From positions 1 through 63,193 of the forward strand of contig JBPRGG010000024.1 of NCBI GenBank assembly GCA_051418075.1: a stretch of 63,193 nt of DNA, given 5' to 3'. The stretch comes from JBPRGG01 sp051418075. GTDB taxonomy: Bacteria > Bacteroidota > Bacteroidia > Cytophagales > Cyclobacteriaceae. The translations under genes and the position numbers were made by a program. This document shows positions 54,693 through 63,193 of the stretch, piece by piece; position 1 is the stretch's first letter, and every line of letters starts with the position of its first letter. The notes beneath the pieces were generated by a model, which saw only the letters and a list, made by a program, of their open reading frames with translations, had not been told where the DNA came from and did no database searches.

Positions 54693-56636
54693 TTATTTTT
54701 CCCTGGAGATCAAATTCTGCCAGTCATCCGTGCGAAATGGTATGGCTGGTAGTCCTTCCTTATTATACAAGTTACCATCGGGACTATCACCCCAATTGTA
54801 CCTTACTGCCGTAGGATCATTGACCTCGGCGGCATATACTTTCACCTGACTATCACCTGTCAGTTCTGCTTTGGCCCAATGAAATTGCTGATCTTTTCCA
54901 GCCAGTTGAAAGCCCCTGACATAACCATATTTGCTTTTGGCCTTTAAACCAGAACCCACATGATCAAAAGTGATGGTCACCTGGTCGCCATCAATCTCCA
55001 TTCGGTTATACTGAGGACCGGAATAAACCAGGTCTTCTCCATATGCTATTTTACGGGCGGCTAAAGCCAACCTGTGACCTACATCCTGCTTATTGGTGGG
55101 ATGAATGTCGTCAGGATTGCCAATATCAATGGTAACAGCCATTGCTGTATTAGGCAAAGCCAAGGTTTTAGTCTGAGCTTCTCTCAGTTCAGCCCAGGAA
55201 GTCTGGCCCGGCTGAGTTGGTTGGGGAATAAAATTTGCCAATTGAACAAAAAGAAAAGGAAAATCCCCTTGCTGCCAGTGGTTTCTCCAGTCGGTGATCA
55301 TCAGTGGAAATAATTTCCGGTATTGGTTAGCCCTGGAAGCATTGGCCTCACCCTGGTACCAGATAACACCCTTAATGGCAAATGGAATCAGAGGATTAAT
55401 CATGGCATTGAAAAGCATGGTAGGATATTCATTGGGACTGATGGCAGAATTTACATCAGCTTCACTCACCCTAAATTTCCATGGCCCAGACAAATCCTGC
55501 TTCACATCGCGAGCCTGCAAATATATTTGATCAGGTTGTCCCCAGATACCTCCTCCCCCACCAGTATCATTTACTCTGATGGTAATTACATTTTTTCCCG
55601 GTTTAAATACCCCTCTTTCAGTTTGATAATTCCTTACCTGGTCATACTGATTAGTTTCACCCACTTTAATGCCATTTACCCAGGTGATATCCTGGTCATC
55701 AATCGGTCCCAGATGCAGGATAAACTCCTGATCGGCAATTTCTTTAGGAATATCGACTTCCTTTCTAAACCAAACTACTCCATTCAGGCCTGGCAACTTG
55801 GAGGCTTCCCATAATCCAGGAATTTCCATGGTGGCCCAACCGGAATCATCATATTCAGTTCCGGACCAGACGGCTGTTCCACCCAGGTAGGGCAGATCAT
55901 CCGGATCTGGCATGTACTTTTGCAGGGCCATCTCCATCTCCTGCTTGCGCTGCATCAGATCCATATTTTCCAGTTCTTCCATTTCCTGTTTGAAATCTTC
56001 AACCGAATTGATAGCTTGGGTGCTGGTCCAGGCTTCCACTTCGGTACCGCCCCAGGAGGTATGGATCAGACCTATCGGTATATCTAAATGCTGCTGCAGG
56101 TGTTTTCCAAAAAAATAAGCCACTGCTGAAAATGATTGTATTGTTCCTGGAGTAGTTTCTTGCCACTCCCGCTGTTCTATATCGGCCTTGGGATCTTTGC
56201 TCACTGACCTTGGAACGGTAAACAAACGGATCTTGGGATACGATGCCCGGGCAATAGCTTCTTCAGCCCCATCTACCCGGGACATGGGCCACTCCATATT
56301 GGATTGTCCGGAAGCCACCCACACATCACCGATCAGGATATCGGATAGGGTAATGGTGTTTTTACCGGATATGATCAGGTTGTAGGGTCCTCCGGCTGAC
56401 ATAGGCTCCAGTTCTACCCGCCATTTGCCTTCCCGGTCAGCCCTGGTTTTTAATTCCTGTCCATTAAAAGATACTTTTATTCTTTCCCGTACATCGGCCC
56501 AGCCCCATAAAGGTACCACCTGGTTCCGCTGTAGTACCATTTGATCACCAATGACTTGGGGCAAGCGTATTTCAGAATGGGCTAAAAAAGAAAATAATGA
56601 GAAAAATGTGATTAAAAAAGTAGATTTAAAATCCAT
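54693..56636 (-). CDS. Sialate O-acetylesterase-type enzyme (SASA)
   Basis: A 647-residue protein with a signal peptide (FLITFFSLFSFLAHS). The esterase has the SGNH-type Ser in GDVWVASGQSNMEWPMS (S112) and the His in DDIHPTNKQDVGHRL (about 511). A GH2-like sugar-binding jelly roll is inserted at about 250-380 (SGTEYDDSGWATMEIPGLWEAS, WVNGIKVGETNQYDQVRNY), as in many polysaccharide-locus members. It probably removes acetyl groups from sugar residues so that glycosidases can act. It stands 15 kb or more from the SusC/SusD set and has no receptor next to it. Confidence 0.9.
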   Translation of the reverse strand: MDFKSTFLITFFSLFSFLAHSEIRLPQVIGDQMVLQRNQVVPLWGWADVRERIKVSFNGQELKTRADREGKWRVELEPMSAGGPYNLIISGKNTITLSDILIGDVWVASGQSNMEWPMSRVDGAEEAIARASYPKIRLFTVPRSVSKDPKADIEQREWQETTPGTIQSFSAVAYFFGKHLQQHLDIPIGLIHTSWGGTEVEAWTSTQAINSVEDFKQEMEELENMDLMQRKQEMEMALQKYMPDPDDLPYLGGTAVWSGTEYDDSGWATMEIPGLWEASKLPGLNGVVWFRKEVDIPKEIADQEFILHLGPIDDQDITWVNGIKVGETNQYDQVRNYQTERGVFKPGKNVITIRVNDTGGGGGIWGQPDQIYLQARDVKQDLSGPWKFRVSEADVNSAISPNEYPTMLFNAMINPLIPFAIKGVIWYQGEANASRANQYRKLFPLMITDWRNHWQQGDFPFLFVQLANFIPQPTQPGQTSWAELREAQTKTLALPNTAMAVTIDIGNPDDIHPTNKQDVGHRLALAARKIAYGEDLVYSGPQYNRMEIDGDQVTITFDHVGSGLKAKSKYGYVRGFQLAGKDQQFHWAKAELTGDSQVKVYAAEVNDPTAVRYNWGDSPDGNLYNKEGLPAIPFRTDDWQNLISREK

Positions 56637-56731
56637 CTGCCTGTTGTTTATAATAAAACATATTAAAATTCGTATAAATAGCTAAATTTACGTGTTTTAA
56701 ACCATCCATAGTATTGGTACGTTGAAAAAAT

Positions 56732-57262
56732 ATGCACCCCAAGTATATTTTATATATCGGATTAGTTATTGCATTTGTTTTGTTGCTATTTATTTTCCTG
56801 AAAAAGCAACCTCAAATCAGTGCTGACATCCAGTATAAACTGGAAAACAACCATTCCATTTCCAAACATCAACAAGAGGAGCATGGGTATGTTAACCTGC
56901 TCCTATTTCAACAAACAGGAACTGCTTTACTGGTGCTGTTTATTCCTCTTTTGTTCATGATGTTTCAAAACAGTAATATTCGGATTCGATTGAAAAGCAG
57001 GATGAAAATCAACCTCAAAACTACCCCTAAGCCGATTATAAGCATGAATAACTTTGAAGCCCGGTTGCTGGATAAGCATCCGAAACTTACACCCAATGAT
57101 ATCAGGATATGTCAGCTTCTGAAAGACAAACGCACCTCCAAGGAAATTGCCAATGAACTGAATATCATGCCTTCCAGTGTAAATACATCTCGTTACAGAA
57201 TCAGGAGAAAATTACATTTGAAAAAAGACCAGGACCTGACCACCTATTTACATAAATTTTAA
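56732..57262 (+). CDS. Membrane-anchored LuxR-type regulator
   Basis: A 176-residue protein. Two hydrophobic segments (about 4-23, YILYIGLVIAFVLLLFIFL, and about 55-78, GTALLVLFIPLLFMMF) precede a C-terminal LuxR/GerE helix-turn-helix: LTPNDIRICQLLKDKRTSKEIANELNI, PSSVNTSRYRIRRKLHL (about 112-165). In Bacteroidota this helix-turn-helix usually ends large membrane sensors with seven-helix or beta-propeller parts; here those are missing, so it is either a minimal membrane regulator or a truncated remnant. It diverges from the esterase gene, with 95 bp between starts. Confidence 0.8.
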   Translation: MHPKYILYIGLVIAFVLLLFIFLKKQPQISADIQYKLENNHSISKHQQEEHGYVNLLLFQQTGTALLVLFIPLLFMMFQNSNIRIRLKSRMKINLKTTPKPIISMNNFEARLLDKHPKLTPNDIRICQLLKDKRTSKEIANELNIMPSSVNTSRYRIRRKLHLKKDQDLTTYLHKF

Positions 57263-57310
57263 TGACCCTGGCTGCTCATATTTTACCGGCTCAACCATTA
57301 ATCTCATCAA

Positions 57311-59773
57311 TCATTCATTTTTCAGGGTTTCTACCGGATTTACTACTGAAGCTTTATAGATTTGTCCAAAAATAAACAGGAGCCCGGTAAAAAGTAGTAT
57401 AAGGGCAGGCAACAGAAAGAATGACACATTCAATGCTATTCTAAAGGCAAAGTTATTAAGCCAGACCCCTATGAAGTAGTAAGCCAACGGAACAAAGATA
57501 ACAGCGGCTAAAAGTACCATGAATATATACTGTTTAATCATTAAACTGAACAGCTGAAATAAGCTGGCCCCTAATACTTTACGGATACTGATCTCTTTCA
57601 TCCTGTGGTGGAGTGCATTAATGGTAAGACCTAACAATCCCATTCCTGAAATAATGATGGCAATTATGGAAAATAAATTAAATATATAACCAAACTGTTG
57701 GTCTTGCTGGTATTGCTGGTTGAAATGCTGATCCAAAAAATAGTAAGCAAATGGATTGCCGCCAAATACCTCTTTCCACTCCTGTTTCACGATTTCAAGT
57801 TGATCGGACCAAAGGGCTTCCTTATTTAAGTTAAACTTGATCAGCACATTGCCTGTAGCAATTCCGGGGAAAAATGCCATCGGTTCATATTGCTGCTTTA
57901 GGGATCTCTGATGAAAATTCGCCACTACTCCGGCCACTTCATAATCTTCTGTACCCCAGGCATTAAGTATGCTTATTTTTTTATTAATGGCTTTCTCCGG
58001 GTTACTGAAACCCAAGGCATCCATGGCAGCTTTATTCAGGATCACCTTGCCCTGGTAGTTTTGATCATCCAGGTACTTACCAGCCAATAACTGCGCCTCC
58101 ATGGTTTGTAAATATACAGGATCCATGCGGATATCCTTAATGGAATGGGCTGATGAGGGATCCTGCCCCTTTCTGATCATTTTGATAAAATTAACTGCCA
58201 GATTACCAGGCAAAATATTGACAGCTGTTACAGCCTCAATTGTATTATAATCGTTTAAATTGTTTCTTAAGGTTTGGATCATCTGGCCGAAATCATCATC
58301 AATAAGGTTGGGGTTTTCCACCACCAGCACTTGTTCCAGGTCCAGACCCAGTTGCTGATTCTTCATAAAATTCACCTGTTTGTAAATGGTATAAGAACCG
58401 GAGATGAGCAGAAGGGCAATTACAAATTGGGTCACCACCAGTCCTTTTTGTAGCATGGAATTCCTATTCGGGGCCTGCTTTTCTGTTTTGTGAGGCAAGG
58501 ATCCAAATATTTGAACAATCAGAAAAACTGAACCCAGCAGGAGCAGTAGAATGAAAAAGAATAAACCCAGCCCAATCCAGGAAAAATGGCTAAAATAGGC
58601 GATAAAATGCCAGTTCCAGGGTACGACCAAATGGCTAAATGAAATAATCAGCAGGGCTAAAAGCAAACTCAAACCAATCAAAAAACCTGATTCAGTGATA
58701 AATTGATAAAAAATAGATTTTTTCCCGGCTCCTGCCACTTTTCTAATCGATATTTCTTTTATGCGGTTGAACCCGATCGAAGTGGTCAGGTTTATGAAGT
58801 TAATGCTGGCAATGATCATGATGATCGCTGCCACACCGATTAAGAGGTATAACTGTTGAATATTTCCATTGATGTTAGCCTCATTGCTAAGATCTGAATG
58901 CAGGTAAATCTCCCGGATAGGTTGTAAGTGATAGACGACTTTATTGGCCTGATCAATTTTATTCCTATGGTTAATGGTCTGAGTGATCTTTTCAGCTACA
59001 TTTAATGGTTTGGCTGACTCATTCATGACAATATAAGTATACCAGGAAGGTGGTCCCCAGGAAGTTTCAAACATAGATAATCGCTGAGGTTCCGGAATTT
59101 CTTTGGGTAAAAAGCCTGGTAAGGTACTGTGAGAAAACAATACTTCATATTTAAGGTGTGTATTTTGCGGAAAATCCTGATAAATCCCGGCTAAGGTTAC
59201 AGAGATAACCTGGTCCTGATTAGAGTTATATACCGAAAAGATTTTACCTACCGGAGCCTGTGCTGCCCATTCCACCCCAAATATCCTGCTGGCCAGGGAG
59301 CTTGAAATAATAAATTGATTTGGTTGATTCAGAGCCTGAGATTTTGAGCCGGAGATGAAATCCAATTGAAAGTATTTTAAAAAAGCAGGATCTACAAATG
59401 CCACCTCTTTGGCCTTAAAAGACACATCAAGCGTGGCTTTGCTCTCAGAAAGAAAAGTATAGTTGTTGGCCCATTGTACCACCCGAAAATAATCCTGCAC
59501 TGAAGGTATTTCATCTTTTAAGGCAGGACCCAGTGCAGGCACCGTAAATGCATCTTTCATGGCCAGGTTGTTGTCCTGGTACCGATCTGTTACTACCCGG
59601 AATATACGGTCTTTGGCAGGATGGAAATGATCATAACTGGTTTCAAAATTAACATAAAGCAGTATGTAAAATCCTACAGCAAAGCTGATAGCCATACCAA
59701 CTAGATTAATAAGGTTTAGGGATTTGTTTTTGAAAGCATTTCGCAGGGCGATTTTTAAAAAATGTTTCAGCAT
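57311..59773 (-). CDS. FtsX/MacB-type ABC transporter permease
   Basis: I chose the ATG at 59773 (MLKHFLKIALRNAFKNKSLN) over the frame start at 59830, because that is the normal beginning of this family. About 820 residues. There are two halves, each with a large periplasmic MacB-type domain and FtsX helices: first helix about 25-45 (LVGMAISFAVGFYILLYV), helices 325-420 with RIKEISIRKVAGAGKKSI, a second unit ending in RMKEISIRKVLGASLFQL and three C-terminal helices. Such permeases export or mechanically couple without typical channel transport; the partner ATPase is not in this window. The gene is convergent with the LuxR-type gene. Confidence 0.88.
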   Translation of the reverse strand: MLKHFLKIALRNAFKNKSLNLINLVGMAISFAVGFYILLYVNFETSYDHFHPAKDRIFRVVTDRYQDNNLAMKDAFTVPALGPALKDEIPSVQDYFRVVQWANNYTFLSESKATLDVSFKAKEVAFVDPAFLKYFQLDFISGSKSQALNQPNQFIISSSLASRIFGVEWAAQAPVGKIFSVYNSNQDQVISVTLAGIYQDFPQNTHLKYEVLFSHSTLPGFLPKEIPEPQRLSMFETSWGPPSWYTYIVMNESAKPLNVAEKITQTINHRNKIDQANKVVYHLQPIREIYLHSDLSNEANINGNIQQLYLLIGVAAIIMIIASINFINLTTSIGFNRIKEISIRKVAGAGKKSIFYQFITESGFLIGLSLLLALLIISFSHLVVPWNWHFIAYFSHFSWIGLGLFFFILLLLLGSVFLIVQIFGSLPHKTEKQAPNRNSMLQKGLVVTQFVIALLLISGSYTIYKQVNFMKNQQLGLDLEQVLVVENPNLIDDDFGQMIQTLRNNLNDYNTIEAVTAVNILPGNLAVNFIKMIRKGQDPSSAHSIKDIRMDPVYLQTMEAQLLAGKYLDDQNYQGKVILNKAAMDALGFSNPEKAINKKISILNAWGTEDYEVAGVVANFHQRSLKQQYEPMAFFPGIATGNVLIKFNLNKEALWSDQLEIVKQEWKEVFGGNPFAYYFLDQHFNQQYQQDQQFGYIFNLFSIIAIIISGMGLLGLTINALHHRMKEISIRKVLGASLFQLFSLMIKQYIFMVLLAAVIFVPLAYYFIGVWLNNFAFRIALNVSFFLLPALILLFTGLLFIFGQIYKASVVNPVETLKNE

Positions 59774-59893
59774 GATAAAATGGTTTATTTGTTCAATTAT
59801 CAGTGAACAAATAAACCAAATCAGACCCAATTGCCCAAGAATAGGCTATAGACAAATAATAGACAAGGGAATAAAAAAGGATAGGAACAGTTA

Positions 59894-60817
59894 TTAAAAA
59901 TACCGGGGGCTGGAGTAACTATTCTTAAAGAAGGTCAGATCATAATTGATCATGATCTCATGACTGCTGTAATTCATCACGTTCAGCTCATTGATCATAA
60001 AATTGTGGGCATAACCAAACCTTAACTGATCAGTCATTTGAAGTTCAATAATTCCATTTAGAGAATTTAATGATTGCACCGAGGCTCCTACCCATAAAAT
60101 ATCCTTGATCAGGGTATTCACATTCAGGTCATATTCCAAAGGAGCGCCTTCAGTTACATTTACCAGGAAGTTGGGTTTTAACTTAAGATCCTGATTAAGA
60201 TCGATCAGAAAACCACCACTCAAAAAATAAGTTTGTACCTGGTGGTTGTATTCCAGTTGGTCCTTTTCCATGGTATAGCTATGGTTTATGATCTGTGGCA
60301 TAGACAAACCCACATAATAACGCTCAGACTGATAATAAATACCGGTACCAAAATTAGGAGATATGGTTTTTATATCCTGATTGACAAAATTAGGATCATT
60401 GAAATCCCGGATACTTAATTGGCTTAGGTTGAAATTGTTGCTGGAGAATCCTGCCTGAAGACCCAGGGATAATACACCCTGTCCGAAAGGTATCTTATAA
60501 GCATAACTGCCATAAATGCCTGATTGCTTAAAAACTGCCACCTGGTCATGAACAACGGTTAATCCAATGCCCACATTTTTTTGCTTGAGAGGCGTATGGG
60601 CAGAGAAAGTAAAGGTAGCCGGAGCATTTTCCATTCCAACCCATTGCCATTTACTCAGGGCAGTAAGTTGAGTCGATTCACTACTTCCTGCATAGGCTGG
60701 ATTGATGGCCAAACCATTGAACATGTACTGTGAATAAAGTGCGTGATGCTGGCCAAAAATAGGTAAAGCAAACAATGTGAAAATTATTATAAGTATGTTT
60801 TTTATTTTATTTTTCAT
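59894..60817 (-). CDS. PorP/SprF-family type IX secretion membrane protein
   Basis: A 307-residue outer-membrane protein with a signal peptide (IIIFTLFALPIFG). The PorP/SprF family start is plain: QHHALYSQYMFNGLAINPAYAGSSE, then LTALSKWQWVGMENAPATFTFSAHTPL and SLGLQAGFSSNNFN. It continues with beta-barrel strands to LTFFKNSYSSPRYF. PorP-like proteins act with type IX secretion and adhesin display, often paired with a large OmpA-family protein, which here lies directly upstream (386 bp apart) on the same strand. Confidence 0.92.
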   Translation of the reverse strand: MKNKIKNILIIIFTLFALPIFGQHHALYSQYMFNGLAINPAYAGSSESTQLTALSKWQWVGMENAPATFTFSAHTPLKQKNVGIGLTVVHDQVAVFKQSGIYGSYAYKIPFGQGVLSLGLQAGFSSNNFNLSQLSIRDFNDPNFVNQDIKTISPNFGTGIYYQSERYYVGLSMPQIINHSYTMEKDQLEYNHQVQTYFLSGGFLIDLNQDLKLKPNFLVNVTEGAPLEYDLNVNTLIKDILWVGASVQSLNSLNGIIELQMTDQLRFGYAHNFMINELNVMNYSSHEIMINYDLTFFKNSYSSPRYF

Positions 60818-60870
60818 AATTGTGTGCTTTTTTATAAATTATATCCTAATTATTATACGTTTATTTATAT

Positions 60871-60878
60871 CAAAAATA
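60871..60878 (-). promoter_or_regulatory. Candidate -7 box for PorP/SprF gene
   Basis: TATTTTTG on the minus strand fits TAnnTTTG, 53 bp before the start. A TTTG lies at plus 60902-60905, about 23 nt upstream, slightly longer than usual. Confidence 0.35.
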
Positions 60879-61140
60879 TGTCATTTTTAATTAAAATAAT
60901 CCAAAAAACGACCAGGAGGTTACCTTAATCGGTGAAGATGGACAATAATTCGACAAAAAGAAAAGCAGCCCGGGTGTTTTTATACTATACCAGTTTTATT
61001 TTGTACTTAAAATAGATAAATATAGGTATAGTATAATTATTTATTGCAATGTCAACATTGAGCATTAAGTAAGGGTCAGATTAAAAAAACAGAGGAAAGC
61101 TGCTTTTTATGCAAATAGAAAATGAATATGAAGAGCGATT

Positions 61141-61177
61141 AAAGAGAAAAACCAGGTACTCATCTCATCCCTGGTTT
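61141..61177 (-). terminator. Intrinsic terminator after OmpA-family gene
   Basis: A perfect 8-bp stem AAACCAGG/CCTGGTTT (plus 61149-61156 with 61170-61177) is followed on the minus strand by TTTTTCTCTTT. It lies 27 bp after the stop at 61204. Confidence 0.75.
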
Positions 61178-61203
61178 CAAATAGGTTCAGCTAACCCTGG
61201 AGT

Positions 61204-63193
61204 TTATTGATTGACCAGGTAATTTGTTGTATTAAAGGAATAATTAAGTAAAAGGTACTCCGCTCTGCGATTCATACGGTGTAATTCTTCCAGACAAACT
61301 TCAGTATCGGGGCAGACATGCAAGTTTTCCTCCCCAAAACCCTGGCACAAAATCCTTTCAGGATCAATGCCCTGATTAACCAGGTATGCTTTAACAGCTT
61401 TGGATCTCTTGATTGAAAGGACCTTGTTATAATCTGCTTTTCCCCGACAATCTGTGTGGGCAGCAATTTCCAGATTGATCCCGGGAAAATTTTGTAAGGT
61501 AAAGGCTATTTTTTCCAGCTCAATACTGGCTTCAGAAGAGATCTTGAATTTGTCGAAATCAAAGAAAACGTTATTAATTACCAGCTCATTATTATGATTG
61601 CCTTGGTTATGAGACATAAAGGTCCTGTAGGCCGGATCATTTTCATTTACAAAGTGCAGTTGCTTATTTTTACTTAAAAATATCTGATTGTTGCCACTGA
61701 TATTGTTCATTACGATCAAGGCCTGTGCACTAAAATCAATATTTTGATAGCTTTTATCATTCAAAAACAGCTTTGAATGATGTAATTGGGATTTCCGGGT
61801 CAGATTTTTCCAGGAATATCCGTAGTAAGTAAAGCGTTTATGTCCATTTCTACCTATGATGATCAAATCATCTTCCTTACTTGCCTCTATTTCAAATTGG
61901 CCCTGTTTATTGGTAGATGCATAGATTTCCTCACCGGTTCCTTCATTGAAAATGTATATATCCAAATCAGGAACTGGTTTTTTCTGTTTGGCAGAATTAA
62001 GTACCTGAACAGTATATTTTTGAATTTCGGGTGAAGGTATCAGGTAAAAGTTCATGGTCCTGAACAGACTATGCTCCTTCACCCCGGTCAAATCAATTAT
62101 TTGTGCATCAGTGTGAAAATTGCCTGCTTCCACTGCAATTTTATATTTGTTGTCCTTTGCCAGTCGGAATTTAGAAGCTTCAGTGGTGCTAATAACTTGA
62201 CGATGGTGATCGGTAAGATCTTCCAGTATAATTTTAGCCTGAAGTGGCCCTGAGTCCCTTTGTTTCCTTTTTACAAAAACATTCAGGTTTACGGAATCCT
62301 GATCCTGCCGATATAAGGGTAGCAGTATCCTGCCATCAGCCAGCGTGGAAGTCTTTCCATAATAGGTACCAGCTAATGTTCCATGCCAGCCATTTATTAT
62401 AAAAACATCCTGGTCCGCCACTTTAAAACTGAATTTGCCATTCTGTCGGCTTTTTAATTTCAGATCTTCTTGTTGCATAAAAACGACATCTAAATTCACC
62501 TGTTCCAAAGGATTACCAGTGTCCCCATCTATCACCTGCCCATAGATAATTTGCTGATCAGACACAGCTTCTAAAGTCACCTCAAGCTTAGATTGATCCA
62601 GTTTGTGGCCATATAATGAAAAAGGGGCATAGCCTGGTTTGGAAATTTGTATTTCCTCAATGTTGGTTTGATTTACTTGGATGGTGGATAAACCTTTTTT
62701 ATTCAGTTTAATGGAATGACCATCTTTATAAAAAACCTGTACCAGGGCCTGATCCAAAAGTTGACCGGATTGTTTATCCCTGATAACAAAAGCTTTGGTT
62801 TCATTTTGCTCGGTCAAAGGATAAATAGCAATATTGATCTGCCCCTGAGCCAGTTCTTCTGAAATTTTATCATTAAAATCCCCCATTGTTCCATCTTTTT
62901 CCGCTATCAGTAATAAATAATCTCCCACTATACCTTTAAATGTAAAATTCCCATCATCATCACTTATCACTTCCTGATCTGGCAGGCCCAGGCTGGTCAC
63001 AGCGATGCTGGCTTCGGGCAAAGGCGCTCCGGTGGCTCCATTAAATACATATCCTCGCAATTCCAGCTCTTCTCGTTCCTGCACCAATCCCAGAGTCTGT
63101 TTTTCACTGGTATTCACCGGGTTTTTGTAATGCAGAGTCATTTTTGTATCCTGATAACCAGGTTTTTGGGCTAAAACCTGGTAAGTCTGACCA
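61204..63193 (-). CDS. OmpA-family protein with regulatory-like beta domains (5' end outside window)
   Basis: The frame is open to the right edge: upstream of the first ATG (63141) it already reads GQTYQVLAQKPGYQDTK, the end of a beta domain, so the start lies outside. Three CarboxypepD-like domains follow (ELRGYVFNGATGAPLPEASI, and IIYGQVIDGDTGNPLEQVNL among them). The C-terminal OmpA domain is complete: LEIAAHTDCRGKADYNKVLS, then KRSKAVKAYLVNQGI, CQGFGEENL and NRRAEYL, with two Cys in the VCPDTEVC loop. It binds peptidoglycan. This layout, next to PorP/SprF, matches the large OmpA-like proteins paired with type IX secretion systems. Confidence 0.9.
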   Translation of the reverse strand, partial: GQTYQVLAQKPGYQDTKMTLHYKNPVNTSEKQTLGLVQEREELELRGYVFNGATGAPLPEASIAVTSLGLPDQEVISDDDGNFTFKGIVGDYLLLIAEKDGTMGDFNDKISEELAQGQINIAIYPLTEQNETKAFVIRDKQSGQLLDQALVQVFYKDGHSIKLNKKGLSTIQVNQTNIEEIQISKPGYAPFSLYGHKLDQSKLEVTLEAVSDQQIIYGQVIDGDTGNPLEQVNLDVVFMQQEDLKLKSRQNGKFSFKVADQDVFIINGWHGTLAGTYYGKTSTLADGRILLPLYRQDQDSVNLNVFVKRKQRDSGPLQAKIILEDLTDHHRQVISTTEASKFRLAKDNKYKIAVEAGNFHTDAQIIDLTGVKEHSLFRTMNFYLIPSPEIQKYTVQVLNSAKQKKPVPDLDIYIFNEGTGEEIYASTNKQGQFEIEASKEDDLIIIGRNGHKRFTYYGYSWKNLTRKSQLHHSKLFLNDKSYQNIDFSAQALIVMNNISGNNQIFLSKNKQLHFVNENDPAYRTFMSHNQGNHNNELVINNVFFDFDKFKISSEASIELEKIAFTLQNFPGINLEIAAHTDCRGKADYNKVLSIKRSKAVKAYLVNQGIDPERILCQGFGEENLHVCPDTEVCLEELHRMNRRAEYLLLNYSFNTTNYLVNQ

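Larger units (their letters stand above)
60818..61203. other. Intergenic region between OmpA-family and PorP genes
   Basis: 386 bp. It contains the terminator of the OmpA-family gene at its right end and a candidate PorP promoter at its left end. An ATG at 60938 opens a 25-codon ORF after a distant AGGAGG (60915); spacing of 18 nt makes it doubtful. Confidence 0.5.

Noticed and set aside
59774..59830. Start of the permease at 59830
   Set aside because: The extra 19 residues precede the normal family start MLKHFLKIALRNA; 59773 is preferred.
60938..61015. 25-codon ORF after an AGGAGG sequence
   Set aside because: The distance from AGGAGG to ATG is 18 nt, too long for normal initiation; nothing else supports it.
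1..63193. tRNA, rRNA or CRISPR arrays
   Set aside because: Intergenic gaps were read by eye on both strands and none shows a cloverleaf, rRNA sequence or regular repeat-spacer array.

Overview
The window looks like a chromosomal segment of a Bacteroidota bacterium, most likely a Cytophagales-type marine or soil polysaccharide degrader. The signs are a SusC/SusD pair with a FecR anti-sigma factor and an ECF sigma factor, a second TonB receptor with a DUF4249 lipoprotein, a PorP/SprF protein beside an OmpA-family protein (type IX secretion style), many SPII lipoproteins, and promoters of the Bacteroidota type (TTTG, about 20 nt, TAnnTTTG). No rRNA, tRNA or CRISPR array was recognised.

Layout. 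Positions 1-24.5 kb form a carbohydrate-utilisation region. The plus strand carries a 5'-truncated GH30-like enzyme with a CBM9-like insertion, a Sde182-type nucleoside-hydrolase-like protein, an IS110 remnant, an AT-rich pair (GH-A-like lipoprotein and DUF4142-like protein), a membrane protein and a GH42-like enzyme. The minus strand carries the regulated core: sigma factor, FecR, SusC, SusD, then GH31 and GH36 enzymes. A strong terminator lies between SusD and GH31. A candidate DonS-like antisense RNA overlaps the SusC start. LigD closes this part.

Positions 25-41 kb are housekeeping and sensory genes: a four-helix-bundle protein, an aldo/keto reductase, a ceramidase-like protein, a YhcC-like radical SAM protein, a frameshifted DUF2267 gene, a single-domain response regulator, a giant CheB-CheR-PAS-kinase fusion, MsrP, heme A synthase, a bifunctional-nuclease/UVR protein with EtfA and EtfB, a TPR protein and PspC with a 28-residue leader ORF.

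Positions 41-54 kb hold a tightly coupled four-gene outer-membrane operon (secreted protein, TonB receptor, DUF4249 lipoprotein, MG2/plug protein), a THUMP RNA methyltransferase, and a BlaI/M56 signalling pair with two clear operator dyads in its promoter. Positions 54-63 kb hold a sialate-O-acetylesterase-type enzyme, a membrane-anchored LuxR regulator, an FtsX/MacB-type permease, PorP/SprF and an OmpA-family protein that runs off the right edge.

How it fits together: SusC/SusD import oligosaccharides, the secreted GH30/GH42/GH36/GH31 and esterase activities trim them, and the sigma/FecR pair senses substrate through the STN domain of SusC. The antisense RNA and the terminator would tune SusC/SusD against the downstream enzymes. 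All family calls are from reading motifs by eye; no database search was run.
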